From the NCBI GenBank assembly GCA_947359465.1, contig OX375875.1, positions 13,030,538 through 13,094,537 on the forward strand: a stretch of DNA of 64,000 nucleotides, given 5' to 3'. Positions 31,060 to 43,529 of the stretch are shown one piece after another. Under the pieces are notes generated by a model. The model was given only the letters and a program-made list of their open reading frames with translations, was not told the DNA's origin and searched no databases. This stretch comes from Metellina segmentata. Taxonomy: Eukaryota; Arthropoda; Arachnida; Araneae; Tetragnathidae. Both the position numbers and the translations under genes were made by a program. Within the stretch, counting starts at the first letter, position 1. The number at the start of each line of letters is the position of its first letter.

Positions 31060-34020
31060 TTTTAGAAATTAAAAGTAGTGAACTCCTGTACTCATAAAGT
31101 GAGAGAACGCAACTTGCAGGATTTGAAACCTTGTGACAATAAGTTTAGACTTGGTCTTAATGTTACGATGGATTCTGAAAGCATTAATGATCAATTTATC
31201 TACAACATAATACATCAGAAATGGTGCTGATGTGTTCATGGAACTATAATTCACTGTTCATAGTATTCAGAGTATCATTTTACAAAAAAAAGGCTCTTTT
31301 TCAAAATCTAGGATGACATTCCTAACCCTAACCTTATCCATTTTTATTTTCCTTTTTAAGAAGGCTGCGACTTATATTTCAAATTTAACTGTGTGTCTGT
31401 GAAAATAAACGACACAGTTTGCCTGTAAAAAGGTGTTTGTACTTTTGGTTTCATCGAAGACTGTTCTATATAACGGACTTATGAACTCGTCAAATGCTGA
31501 AAGTACTTTCATCTCATTCATTTGCAATTATTTTCATTGACTTTTCTTTAAACCTTCATTTCATAAACCATAAATTTCAGTTTTATGTTTCACTGATGAC
31601 ATCACATCCAGGCCTTAACTTTTTACTAAACTGAGCAACTTAATTGAAATAGACAAATGAATATAATGACGATTGGTACTTAACAGACTATTTTCTATAT
31701 TGAAAATATTTTCTATCAATTTAAATGCTTAACCATTTAAATAAATATCTCGTAAGTTAGCATTAAATTTCTAACTGCTCGGTAATAAATCTTCTCAAGC
31801 TTATGAACAAGGGGATTTTACTTTTTAGTCAGATAAAAACCAGACACATCCTGGTCTTATATTCTTTGAGTAGAAAGGTTCCCCAGTTCACAGAACGTTA
31901 TCGAACTTTTATGGAAATTTAGTTGCAGATGCTCTGTTTAATTTTTATTGAAATGCAAGTCGTTTATCCCAAATCAATCTATTATAAATTTACAATTTAA
32001 ATCTTGAGCTCAATCAATCAAAACTGTTTCATTCCGGAAGTTTTGAATAATAAAAATTTTTGCATGCTACCTTGATTGTCTTTGATCCGAGCTATACGTT
32101 AGACATATTTGAGGTTTGTATAACTGGATAGAATAGATAATATATATTTTAAAAGCCTCAGTTTTTGAGATATATCTTGTATACATAAGGCAATGATACA
32201 TTTATTATTATCATAAAGGATTCTCAGTTATTTAAATCTATTGATGGCAGAATTGTTATTCTCAATAGATACTTTATTTAAATGTATTTATAATGAAATA
32301 TCATCAATATACATATTTCATACATACTTCCAACTGGTATTAATTCTTTTTACAATAAAGTGCATAGCAAAACGTACACACCTCAGTCAATTATACAGTT
32401 AGTCTATGAAAGTTTATTACAATTGCATACCAATCACTTGTTAGAGAAGATTCGGTATTTTTTGACGCCTCCTTCGGCCTTTGACCATTTTTTGCGTTTG
32501 CTTACTTTGCTGATTTCTCATTATCTTTTACAATCTGCTGAATAATTTCATTACAGTGGCGAGCTCTTGTATGTAGTTTTAGCACTATTATGCACCTCCA
32601 TAGCTCAAATCATGCATAATCAAACTAAGCTGAAAAATTGGCTAATGAATCTTGTTGTGGTAATTTATATAGTGTTCACTGTCATACAAATAATGTCATT
32701 TGTGGGTTACGTACATTAATGAAATTGATACATAGGTAGTTATTCCTGCATATTTTAGTAACACTTGTAGACAAAGAAGTTACTTTAAAATGTAACCAAG
32801 AGATGCCACTTCCGGATGCGCGTTTTACCTAAAACACAAGCGTCATATACATTCAGCATTACGAAAATCTTTCATGAAAACTCAGTGAGCAGGCGCGAGA
32901 CCGAATTCTTCCCAGAGACACGTCTCTCGTAACTTTTTACAACGAGAACTGCCCCTGAAACAGTCTGCCGTTATGTGTTACCGTAGAAACGGGCGTTATC
33001 CACTTTTCCATAGGGGACGCTTGAAGAAATACATCCAGTTTCGTCATACCGATGCACGTAATGGTAATTTGGGAAAATAGTTGAGATTTTTTATTGGCCC
33101 CCGTCCAAATCTATACTCGTACATTACCTCTTTCCATCACCAACATACATGAAAAACGAAAAGAAAATCAGGATCCCCGAGAATCACCCCTAAACGAAAC
33201 CTGTTTTCAGTAAATTACTTCTTTCTACTGCCAACATTTGTGAATATTATCAGGATCATTGTGAATATTATCAGATTCATCAGGATCCCTGAGAGTCTTT
33301 CTACTCACCATGAACGAGCCCTGTTTCTATGACGACCAACGCCACCTGGACTTCGTGTCGGAAGTAGTTTTAGTGGTAGAATACTACCAACAATCCAACA
33401 ATTGTCGCGAATGTCTTCGATGTACATTTTTTTAGATATTTTATTTCCGATCTATTTTTTATGAAATCTTTTTGTTTGGACAGAATCAAAACAACTCACT
33501 AAAAACGAATATTGGTCAAAGAACACAGATATTAAACGTATTTCAGTCCCACCTAAATGAAGACTGAATTCTTTCGTGTCAAATACTTATATATAGAAAC
33601 GAAAATGGATGCTTCAAGTCAATTAATGAATTCCCGAATAAACCATTTGAGACAGATTTTGGGGAAAATATTTACCTTATTAATCCACTCCCCCTCTAAG
33701 TTGTAGCATCGAATAAATGTTTAAGTGTTCAATCCTGTGGGTCTGTAAAACTAATTATCTCAGTATGCTTGGAATTTAATTTCGGCTACAACCTGGAATT
33801 TATCAAACGCAGAATGCTGACATCATTTTGGGGACACTATATTCTACATTGAATGCCTCTCAGAAGGATCGCGGAAAATGAGATTTTCGCAATAGGAAAA
33901 AGGCATAACCACTCTACTCTTGTTTGTTTCGTATTTTTTATAAAAACGACGGCGTAAAAAGTGCTTCTAAGGATATTTACGAACGAATCTCACTTATTTC
34001 GTAATCAGTTAAGAAATGTT
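31060..34020. other. Mostly AT-rich DNA; a mixed-composition block at 32.8-33.4 kb
   Basis: No recognisable gene or element. The block 32800-33400 is less AT-rich and contains a degenerate tandem pair: TACATTACCTCTTTCCATCA...AGGATCCCCGAGA at 33120 and TAAATTACTTCTTTCTACTG...AGGATCCCTGAGA near 33222, with GTGAATATTATCAG also doubled inside the second. No coding frame of note covers it. Confidence 0.5.
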
Positions 34021-34280
34021 TTAAGTAGATACGTTTGGAGAATGAGTACAAGGGATTTCATAAAGTGTTATTCAGAGAAATGACTGAAATATAATTTATT
34101 TTAGAGTAGTCATATGTATTTTAATGTGCAGAGACAGAGCTTTGGTCATTCATCAGCTTTTGGTAAATTTTTTAAATACTCTTCAAGTAGATGCGACTAA
34201 AGGAGAGAGTTCATGGAATTTTATAAAATGTATTCAGAGAAAAGACTGAAATAGAATTGATTTTAGAGCAGTTATATATA

Positions 34281-35161
34281 CACAGTCCAGTCACATTAAT
34301 GTGACCACCACCTACTTTCGACGTCAACGTGAAATAACCAATCACAAAAGGCAGGTGGCAGCACATTGCAGTGGAGTGTATATAAAGGATGTCCTAGGGC
34401 ATCGGAAAACATTTCAATCGTTGGCGAATTGCAGAAACGTAGCGATTTATCCGACTTCCAAAAGGGCTATGATTATTGGCTTTCGGGCCAAGGGTGGAAG
34501 CATTTTGGAAACGGCTAATTTTGTGAACTGTTCACGTGCCGCCGTGGTAAAAGTATACCGTGCATGGCAAAATGTCATTATCCAAAATCAGCGGCGTGGC
34601 ACATGTGGTGCACCACAGGCTATAGATGACAGAGGCGAACGAAGGCTACGGAGATGCGTTCGGGCGAATAGACGTGTAACTGTTGAGCAACTGACCGCCC
34701 AGATGAACCAAGGGGCTACCAAGAGTGTATCCTCAACAACGGTTCAGCAAACGTTACTGCGCATGGGCCTTCGCAGCAGACGCCTGGTTAATGCACCTAT
34801 GCTGGCTGCTGTTCATCGGCGACGAAGGCTCTTATTTGCACGCCAGAAACGCAACTGGACGTCCACAGAGTGGTGACAGGTGGCTTTTTCCGATGAATCA
34901 CGTTTTATGCTCCATCGGACAGATGGACGTTGGCGTATACGGCGTGAAACGTCTGAAAGCAAACACCCTGCATCCACAATCCATGGTTCCTCAACCGCGT
35001 AGCTGGCCATGGCACTGAAGTCGGCATGGCTCAACATCCCAGTGAACACCTTCAGAAACCTAATTGACTCTCTTCCTGCACGTCTCGCAGCGGTCCGCTC
35101 TGCCAAAGGTGGTTATTCTGGCTTTTTTGACAGGTGGTCTTATTAATGTGACTGGACTGTG
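34281..35161 (+). mobile_element. Tc1-like transposon, internally deleted, 881 bp
   Basis: Ends are long inverted repeats: CACAGTCCAGTCACATTAAT then GTGACCACC at the left, and the reverse complement with one short change at 35133-35161 (GGTGGTCTTATTAATGTGAC then TGGACTGTG). TA stands just before the left end. The right side continues into (AT)n at 35163-35186, so the TA target is hidden there. Intact relatives are about 1.3 kb. The missing part lies inside the transposase gene. Confidence 0.9.
34400..35146 (+). pseudogene. Tc1-like transposase, deletion derivative
   Basis: A one-base insertion near 34462-34470 separates SDFQKG from MIIGFRAKGGSILETANFV. A helix-turn-helix follows (NCSRAAVVKVYRAW), the linker RRGTCGAPQAIDDRGERRLR, a second helix-turn-helix (VTVEQLTAQMNQGA...TLLRMGLRSRR), then FARQKRNWTSTEW, a TGA in place of the next codon, and the first catalytic block VAFSDESRFMLHRTDGRW. 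After STIHG the sequence jumps to the C-terminal piece NIPVNTFRNLIDSLPARLAA-VRSAKGGYSGF, with a TAG at the join. About 110 residues with the second and third catalytic acids are lost. Cannot encode an active enzyme. TIRs may still be usable in trans. Confidence 0.88.
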
Positions 35162-35869
35162 CATATATATATATATATATATATATTGATAATTCATCAG
35201 CTTGTGTTAAATTTTTTAAATACTCATCAAGTAGATGCGTCTGGAGGAGAGAGTACATGGAATTTTATTATAAAGTGTTATTTAGAGAAACGACTGTAAT
35301 CAAATTGATTTTAAGTAATAGACGCATTTTAATGTGCACACGCACAGATCCGTACATTCATCCATTTTCGCGCAAAAATTATGTCTCATTGCCTTCATTA
35401 CAAATCCAGTTGTGTCGTTTTAGTTATGTGCCCAGGAACAGTTCCAAGTAAAAATTAGAACTTAAAATGGTATTACGGGAGGCGAATATCCGTCGGTAAT
35501 GATAATAGTAATTTTCAAAATCTCTAATCTAAACTGTTAAAGTAAGGCGGATTAATTAAATTTGAAATGTATCTAATCAGTTTTATACTCTCTATGGAAT
35601 ATATTTTCTGTCAATCTAAATCTAAGTGGCGGACCATTTTCTTGCACATAGTTGCGAAGGTGAGTTGTGTTTTCAGTACAATTTCAACATGTCAGTAGAA
35701 ATTTCAAAGAATGAATTAAAAATGGATACATAACTAATTGGTCGAAGTCAAATAGATTAAACACCGAACAACCCCCAATTCTCCACAAACTATGTTTTTA
35801 AGGTAGTCTCAATATTTATCATGTTGGAACATGTGGTTAGAAGCAAAATCTCCGTTTTACGCCGGTCTT

Positions 35870-36185
35870 GTTTGTTTTTACTCTGAACATCCATCTCATG
35901 AGTGGCGTTCCACGGTGCATTCTTAAAATCTCCAACAACACGCACTAGTTCTATACTTTCAGTAACTTGTTTTCAATTCGATTGGGCTTTTCTCAATGTC
36001 TCCGATAATGAGGTGCCAAAGAAATTCTTCATGAATGAATTCTGACCGATCTAGCCTTAACCTTTGTCTTCAATCCCGGCGCATGTCGTTGATGTCGACT
36101 GTCATCGATATATTTAAGTTCGATTCACGAAATAAAGTGGCATGTCTTCTTATCCACGAGTTTCGTCACTTTTTCGGCCTAAGAC
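35870..36185 (-). repeat. Unclassified dispersed repeat X, copy on minus strand
   Basis: The reverse complement matches 55915-56215 over roughly 300 bases, with shared words GACATGCCAC, CGACATCAAC, GACAAAGRTTAAGGCTAGAT, AGAATTCATTCAT, CATTATCGG and TTGAAAACAAGTTA. A third partial copy is at 56920-57118. There are no clear TIRs, no coding frame common to all copies, and no tRNA-like head. The 79-codon frame 36035-36274 lies in this repeat. Confidence 0.75.
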
Positions 36186-36199
36186 TACGACTACCGACG

Positions 36200-38500
36200 C
36201 CATTAATGTGTCGGGATGTGTGTGGGCGTTGTGTTGATGGCACTGCCTTGAACTGCAGCAGTCTGCTCGATTAGATTTTGCAGATTTCTAGAGGAAAACA
36301 ACCGACAGGAGCATTTTCACGGCTGTTTGTAGTGGTAAACGAGGTGTTTTTAATTCGAGTGCAGCAGAATGTGATAGTTTTTAGATTAGGTTTTGCTTTG
36401 GTTTACGATACCAATATATTTTGGAAATCTTACAGCTGTTAAAGTAAATGAATTTTCTGGTCTTTGATATGCTGAACTTTACTAGTGCCGATGGAGATAT
36501 AAGAAATCTCACCCAAGCCTTAAAATAATCTAAAATACTAAATTTCCGTTACGTGTAAAATACATTCCTATTAACAGCAATGCACGACTATTTCAGGGAA
36601 GGTGGGCTTCCCATTATTCCCAGAAATCCCTTTGAAATGATTAAGGCTAGCTATACGAATATTCTAGGCATGTTAGGTCTGTGTTATGGTACATAATTTT
36701 TTCTCTCATTTGATATCGATATCTACTATTGCTCTGGATGACCGATGGATCAATAAGTTGTCCCACGCTGAGCATTAAAATAACATGCAGGTAATAATTA
36801 TGTATAAAATGCACCTCCCCCATTTATATTAAGTCATATATTATTTTCATCCATAAAGTTTTTGAAACTAAACTCTTATGGGCGAAGAACTGTATAAAGT
36901 TAAAAAGAAAACGATTTTTAGAACTCTGCCTTGCAAAGGATTAATACAATAAACACTTTTATGAACTCTTTGGGATCAAGAAATCTTGTACAACAAATAG
37001 TTCGTAAATATAAATTACAAACATATAAATATAAAGTACAATACATAGGATATATAGATACAAGAGGCGAAGAGGCTGGAATTCCAACCGAAACGATTCA
37101 AATGCTTATCGATTTGAATTTCCAACTAAAATTTATTTATCGAATGAAACACTGGAATAGACGTATGTTTCCTCTTATCATGCAATAATCATTGGTTTGT
37201 TATTTCATTGAATCTTCCCTTATCCCAGTTAGGTTTTGACAATACCCGGAATATATTGCAACATGTTTTTGGGTAACAGAAAACTGATTCGTATCCGAAG
37301 TATTCATTCTCTTTTTTTTATTCGATGTACTCGTAAGACGGTTCTTTCCTGTGTGCACGTATTAAACCAACATTTTATGTTTCCGAGTATCATATTTTGT
37401 TTTGGACAATGAATTATAAGTTCAATCAATCGTTTCACGTCTTTGCGACATGTCATCAGAGAAATATAATTTTATGTTGTTAAGTGATTAAATAGCAAAA
37501 CATATTTTCGAACATTTAATTTGAAATTTAAAAAAAATTATTTTAAATGTGATGATCATGGTAGAGAGTTGAATTTTAACACTAGTTAATATACAAATGT
37601 TAAAATTCAACTAACAATACAATAAGGTCTGTTTTAAAATAAAAAATGGAATACAGTGAAAAACTTTTGCATGAATTATAGTAAAGTTGTTTATTGAAAA
37701 TTAAAAACTTCGTAATAGACAAGAAAATAATATTTTTACTAGATTATAAGCTAATATGAAATGACAGTAAATTTCAAAGAAGGAAGATTTTTTTCCATGT
37801 AAGAAAGAAAAACATTAGATGTTCATAAGGAGGGTATAAAGTAGAATGCTTTAATAACTCAATAATAGATTCAATATTTGAAATTTTCTTCACAATCAAA
37901 ATATAATGGCAGCTATAACGTGCATTAGATAACATTTTTCATTAACATAAAAAAATTTTTATAAAAGCTATTTTTATCGAAAATTATCATTACCAAATCA
38001 AGTCATTAACCCGTGCAATATATATTGGTTAATGATTTGATCTAAGCATGTGAAAATGCAAGAAGATGCAAAGTATTATCTGTTTAAAGTGTATGAGTTC
38101 ACACAGTTTTCATCTTTGGACCCCGATATCGAGGGATTTTCGAGGGATAAGACCTTGAATTGGAAAGACGATTGATGAAAGATGTTTATAGATCAAACCA
38201 GGTCCTGTGAAAGTATAGAAATTTGCCCTTTTGAGAGTGTTCACAGAATCATAAACATTTGCCTCATCACTCGTTACAAAATTGATATTACAAATTTAAA
38301 CTGTTATTTTATATTTTATATGTTACTAATCATAGTAGTTATGTGTTAACACCTCATCATTTTTTAATTCCACTTATAAATTTCAAACCATTTCGGTTAC
38401 CTCATCCAAAAGTTCTAATAATTCCATTATGCTTCGGTTTGGTTTATCTATCTACGATCGCTTTTTACTACACGAGGACTTTTAGACCATTAAAAGTGAC
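36200..38500. other. AT-rich DNA; one 15-bp hairpin, no recognised gene
   Basis: A perfect inverted repeat AGTTGAATTTTAACA / TGTTAAAATTCAACT (37567-37581 and 37598-37612, 16-base loop) and a weaker one around 37998-38043 (TCATTAACC / GGTTAATGA). The 85-codon frame 36931-37188 shows no motif I recognise. Confidence 0.55.
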
Positions 38501-39044
38501 TCCAAACCATAGATGAGATGTAAAAGTAGAATGACCAATGGTAACTTTTTATGTGCCCAAGATAATGTGATCAAAACTGTTGCTAAGGTGACCCTTGGAC
38601 TACTTTCGTCAGCCAAGGTTGCTAACATTCATCATTTAATGGGTCCATCGATTCAACAGGTGATTGGTCCTCGCGACCTAGGAGTAAACTTTTGCGACTG
38701 CACCAATTTTGTCACCAGTATACAAATGCATATTCTCACATCTACCCTGTCATAAGTAATCTCCAAACGCCAAAATAGTTGTCTCCAAACGAGGTGACAA
38801 CGTGCCAGATCGGAAAACAATGTCAATTTTCCACTGAGCAGTCAATTGACTCTAGTCGACATGTTGGCCATAATCCCCTCTAAATAGCAATGCTCGTTTT
38901 ATATTTGACTTCCATCTTCCGAACTATTATGAATATCCATGTGTAGACCAGGATTTCCGCCCAGGGAATGTGATTGGAGGATAAGGGGTCCTAAGTCACG
39001 ACGCTTTCTCTGTACGTCTCTTGGGCAGCAATTGTTTCAGCACG

Positions 39045-39166
39045 TGCAATTTAGAAAAACCTCCCTAAGTGCACACGAGTATAAAAGTTATGCGGATAAA
39101 CATATGCGTTGAGTAATTTTTGTGTGTTATTCAAGACACTTCCAGTTTCTTGAAACTGGTGCTTCG
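39045..39166 (+). promoter_or_regulatory. Candidate TATA promoter and first non-coding exon
   Basis: GAGTATAAAAG with TATAAAAG at 39080-39087 is a textbook TATA box. Expected initiation is near 39110 (GTTGAGTAA). About 55 bases further a strong splice donor GGTAAGT stands at 39166-39171 after GGTGCTTC, which would end a roughly 57-base leader exon. The upstream flank (38940-39040) is less AT-rich than its surroundings. No first coding exon was identified. The best nearby candidate is the coding-like piece at 40.4 kb. Could be chance. Confidence 0.3.
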
Positions 39167-39204
39167 GTAAGTTTTCATCCTCTGCTAATTATTCCCACAG
39201 TGAC

Positions 39205-39447
39205 TTAATGTGACGATATTTTTGTTTTGTTACCAAACGCAGTTTTTGATAAAATATCCTCAACAGCGAAGTACTCATGAATTTTTATTTTGGGTTCATA
39301 TGGGTAGAAAGGAGTGTCTTTCTTCATATCCCACGAGAACAAGAGGTTATCAAAGTTTTGCAGCTCCTTAGAAGGAAGACCACAGCTCCCTATGGATCCA
39401 CGAGACACAATTTGAAAACACTTGTGCAATGGACCGAAAAGAATCAC
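39205..39447 (-). other. Unrecognised 80-codon open frame
   Basis: It has a protein-like composition with few low-complexity runs (e.g. SWDMKKDTPFYPYEPKIKI, HEYFAVEDILSKTAFGNKTK) but matches no family I can name. It overlaps a 71-codon plus-strand frame, and at most one is real. It may be part of an exon or an old retrocopy. Confidence 0.2.
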
Positions 39448-40418
39448 AGAGAAAAACTATATTTATTGAAAACACATACTTCCTGCATATAAGTTTAAAT
39501 TAGTATGCGGGATGAAGAGCCTCCTAACATACCAAAATTTTCAAGCTATACACTTTTCCAGACAAGATTTTGGTGATCTTTAGACTGGTGCAGTCCACTA
39601 AGACATTTTTTCTTTGCCGAAAGACTAGACTTCTCGAGAAACAAACTGAGTGAGAAACTTTTAGAGTAGGAATTTGAGAGTAGGAGAGTAGGAATTTTCT
39701 CAGAACTAGGTTTTTGAGTGTTTTACTTGTAAGCCGACAGTATTGCATCGTATATGCATTATATACTATCGTACACTGCACATACCTTTCATATCTGGAC
39801 AAAAGGGGTTAAGTCAGAATTTTGATGGTTCCAAAAGACTCAAGGACATCATTAATTTAATAAATAATATAATATGCTTAAGAAATCCAAACTAACTGTG
39901 TGTGTAAATCTACTAATATAAATTACAATTATTTGTATTATGGGGCATGCTTCTTTTTATATATGAATATATCTGTGAGAGATAGTTTAATATTAAAGAT
40001 ACAACATGCTTATTTAAAGTCAATCTCTTTGGAATCCTGCCAAGCCTTTGAATTTCACCATGCCAGTAATTTTGACACTCGGGCCTTTGCTAGAAGCAAT
40101 GTTCTCAAGCCATGACATGTGGTTTTGTGTGTCATGATATTGTAAGAGATGAACTTTGATATAGTTCAGAAGTGTGCCAATTCATTGAGGTTAATTTCCT
40201 AACCCAATATCACAAATAGAATTAACCATTTGGCTGTTTCTTCTGAGGGAACGCATTATTAATTGGTGGACATATCACCCATATGAATCAATACACCGTG
40301 GTTCGTTTGGTTTGGAAAGTTGCTCTAAAGTAATCTTTTGCTATACAGTGATTAATTGGATTGGGGCTCACCATTGTGCTATGACAGACAAGATCATTGT
40401 CCTATACACCTCAAATTC

Positions 40419-40674
40419 ATGGTCAAGGTCAAACTATTTAAAGATAAGCAGGATGTCCGTTTTTAGATCAAAGGTCCTATCGATGATGAAAAACTTATCG
40501 ATTTCGAAACAATCTATAAAGAAACAACCGAAACACAGAACGTGTATTTTACGGGCATTCTCACCCAGACTCGTTATCAAAAGCCTCAAGTAGACTTAGA
40601 TACTGGACTTTTCAACCTTATTCACTTTGTAAGCAAAATATATTCTAGAAACACCGAAAGTTCAAAGGTATCCT
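40419..40674 (+). pseudogene. Coding-like segment of unknown identity (exon or retrocopy relic)
   Basis: In the frame of 40419, translation gives MVKVKLFKDKQDVRF, one TAG (40464-40466), then IKGPIDDEKLIDFETIYKET, TETQNVYFTGILTQTRYQ, KPQVDLDTGLFNLIHF and on to a stop near 40674. The charge pattern and lack of AT-rich codon runs look like real coding sequence. Two readings are possible. One is a dead retrocopy with one stop. The other is a true internal exon 40467-40629, since the stop coincides with an acceptor-like TTTTTAG and the segment ends in a donor-like TTTGTAAGC. The longer overlapping frame (40312-40593) is in another phase and looks less protein-like. I cannot name the family. Confidence 0.35.
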
Positions 40675-41340
40675 CGTTCTAATCTATATTGAGACGTGCA
40701 AGGATCTGAGAACATAAGCATGGTATTGCAAACTAGATATTTTCACTTATCATTGTCTTATCAAAAATGTTAGATGAATCCACAAACACACATAGACGGA
40801 ATTCTTGTTAGCCAGATAAACTTTTTTTGCCATTAAAAAACATTGTTTAGTCAACACAAATACAGGTTGTTTCAAAACATTTGTAAGATTTTTGGGGCTT
40901 TTAAATCATATTGGAATTGATGGAAATGAAATTACTGCTCAAGAAGTCAAAGAGTCCAGAGAAGACACAGGAATATCAATAGTTATACAAATTTTTATAT
41001 AAACCAAATAACCACATATTGCTTAGAGCATTTGAAACTTATCAAGCTGGATTTCATAACGAAAGTACCTCGCGGAGAACATTTGATCAAATGGTATATT
41101 TTTGAAAAACTATGGAAACAGCATTAGGACAAGATTGATCAAATTTAATACAGATACCAACTTTGGAACTTAGTAAGAACAAAAGCAATATCGAATTTAC
41201 TAAACTTATGGGGTGATGTAGATTGTTTTAGAAAACAGATTAATCTGTAAATTTTTATTACTTGTTATTTGTAAAACACATTTAGAATTCTGTATTTTAT
41301 CATGATAAGCGTTTTAAAAGTTTAAATTATAGTTAAGCAA

Positions 41341-41492
41341 AGTAAGCGGGACCCAGTTGGAAGGTTTGCGAATTCGAAACTAGGTTCATTCAAAGACTGC
41401 CATATACGAATGGGCTGGTGCAGGTTAAATCTGGTATATCCTAACGTTCGCACATGGTGTGGAAGTTCGGTGAGTTCGATGTCAGCTCCACT
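41341..41492 (+). mobile_element. SINE, head B, 3'-truncated
   Basis: Head (AAGGTTTGCGAATTCGAAAC), linker CAAAGACTGCCATATACGAA and body start (GGGCTGGTGCAGGTTAAATC, CATGGTGTGGAAGTTCGG, CAGCTCCACTTG). The body stops after about 150 bases. Confidence 0.75.
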
Positions 41493-41499
41493 TGTAATT

Positions 41500-43340
41500 T
41501 TTATTTCTAAAAAATAATTCCAATTCAGAATAAATTTTTTCGATTTATTACAGTTTTGACGATATATAGAAAATAGCGCCATGTTGAAATAAATTACCCT
41601 AGAGTTACATGCCACGTTTCTTCAAGTTACGAAGCAAGTCGCCAAAATGCAAGCGCCAATTTTACAAAAAATAAAACTCTCAAGAACTGTAATCGCAAAG
41701 GTTCCTATTAATTCAGTACACTAATTTAATTATTTCCTTCATCCAAATTATCGGTTTTAAATTTGTCTGCTTTCGTAACATTAAAAATTTCTAATAAACT
41801 GATCCCCTCCAGATAAAGTTTTTAAGGGTTAACTAAAGTCTTAAAAAAATTCTGTACTTCCATTTAAGCACCGTGCTTCTAGTTTATTTATAATCCAGTT
41901 CCCAATGCCTCAGTCGCTTCAATTAATTGTTATCAGTTGCTCTTCAAAGTGGAAGCCAAGTGTCGCCAATCAGCGCCATCAACAATTAGCGGAATCTAAA
42001 AGACGCTTTTGAGTGAAAGTAGGAAGTTGCTTTCAGTCCTGCACTGCACATTTGTCGTCTCCGTTCTGCCAACTCTCAATGAAGTTCTCTTCGCGACATC
42101 TCCCGCGAACGTGACGTGACAATAGTTGATAGGGATGAAATGTTTTGGGGGACGAAGAGCTCTTCTAATCGCGAGCATTTCTAAAGTACATTAAAGATAG
42201 CTTCTATCTTCGCCTGTTGTGATAAATTCATTAACAATGATTGATCACAAGTCTTTTAACTTCACGAGATTTCATTGTACGCTTTGGGAAGCTCTCATCG
42301 AGTGTGTTTAAAAGTTTAGATATTTCATTATCAAATTTGATGGTTCTGTTATAGATTTATTTTGTGATCATTAATGGTTCTGTTTAATCATATTAATTCC
42401 ACTTTATTTAGTTTTATAGAGATCTAATATACTTAACTATGTACTACATTGCATTTTCAACAGTGTCAGGGTGGGTTGTGTTTATCATTATGGTTATTGT
42501 TTGCTACACATTGGCTAATTTGACCGGGACTTCTACAAGTTCAAGGGTTTCTTTTTTATTGTATTTTCTTATTAAAGAGAAAAAATGAAACGGCTTCGAT
42601 AGAATTATTCTGAAATGGTTTCAAATTTTAAAGACGTTTAAATAATTTTGAAGGTTATACTAGTAATTTTAAATTTACTGATTGTTTTTACTTTTTCCAA
42701 TTGACTTGATGTGCAATATCATTAATTTACGATACGATACTTTGAAATTAATAGATAATTTTGTTTAGTTTATAACTTCAAATTTACTAATTGTCCATTT
42801 TTAGCCAATTTATTTGATAGACAATATTATTTGATTTAACTTACAATATTCTCATGAGAAATTTGATTACGTTCTCTTGGTATACAGTATGTATCCCACG
42901 TTCTCATTGTTTAACTTGCTCAAATGTTTAATTTTATGTAAATTCACTTTAAATTTTATAATAATGAATGCAACTAAGATTTGACTTTTTAAACTTAGAA
43001 AATTGACTGTTGTCATCCTCGAGAACTGTACACGCCACAAAGTGTAAGTGGTGGCAATAGCTATAGGAACAGGGATCGTTTCTTTTGGATAAGTGTGGAC
43101 TGATAGTATATGTACAGATTTTATTTTCTAAGTGTTTTATTAGCATTATCTTCTCAGTTAAAAGTTAAAAGCAATATAAAACAATTTTTTCCCAATATTA
43201 CTGGTTAAATATTGCTTTGCGCCCCCCCCCCCCCATACAACCTAATCCAAGCAACTTCCACAAATCTCCTTTTCTACGCCTTGGACCAAATTTCTATACA
43301 TTTCTTCAAATATTCCTTATGGAAACTAGGATAAGGTTTT
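41500..43340. other. No recognised feature
   Basis: AT-rich with a (C)13 tract at 43222-43234. The frame 41996-42178 and others lack recognisable motifs. Confidence 0.55.
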
Positions 43341-43344
43341 TTTC

Positions 43345-43522
43345 TATGCCAACACTCAAGTTGGCGTGGTGTGGACGTTTGGAGAGTGGGGAGACAGCTC
43401 GTTTGACTTCGTCATCAGTTCAAATTTACGTCATGTTATCCTCGGATCTTACGCTTCGGGTTTGACCTCGGACCGTCGCCAATGTCCTTTGTGTTGCTCC
43501 AGTGCGACGTTAATTTAAACAC
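43345..43522 (+). mobile_element. SINE body and 3' end, 5'-truncated
   Basis: Starts near CTATGCCAACACTCAAGTTG and continues GGCGTGGTGTGGACGTTTGG, ATCCTCGGATCTTACGC, GGACCGTCGCCAATGTCC and GTTGCTCCAGTGCGACGTTA. No tRNA-like head. Confidence 0.82.
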
Positions 43523-43529
43523 AAACCAT

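Larger units (their letters stand above)
34025..35375 (+). repeat. About 155-170-bp tandem array, interrupted by a Tc1-like element
   Basis: Units contain TTCATCAGCTTTTGGTAAATTTTTTAAATACTCTTCAAGTAGATGCG-type sequence followed by GGAGAGAGTWCATGGAATTT and TATTYAGAGAAA-GACTG. Copies lie at about 34025-34175, 34176-34280 plus 35187-35230 (split by the transposon), and 35231-35375. All are in the same orientation. Confidence 0.8.

Noticed and set aside
39909..40000. Helitron 5' end (TCTACTAATATAAATTAC after A)
   Set aside because: The start motif fits, but no 3' hairpin with CTRR was found within 3 kb and the word is likely by chance in AT-rich DNA.
40863..41260. IS630-like element starting TACAGGTTGTTTCAAAAC
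   Set aside because: Only one end was seen; no transposase trace or matching second end nearby. It might pair with 46095, but the one at 44457 fits better.
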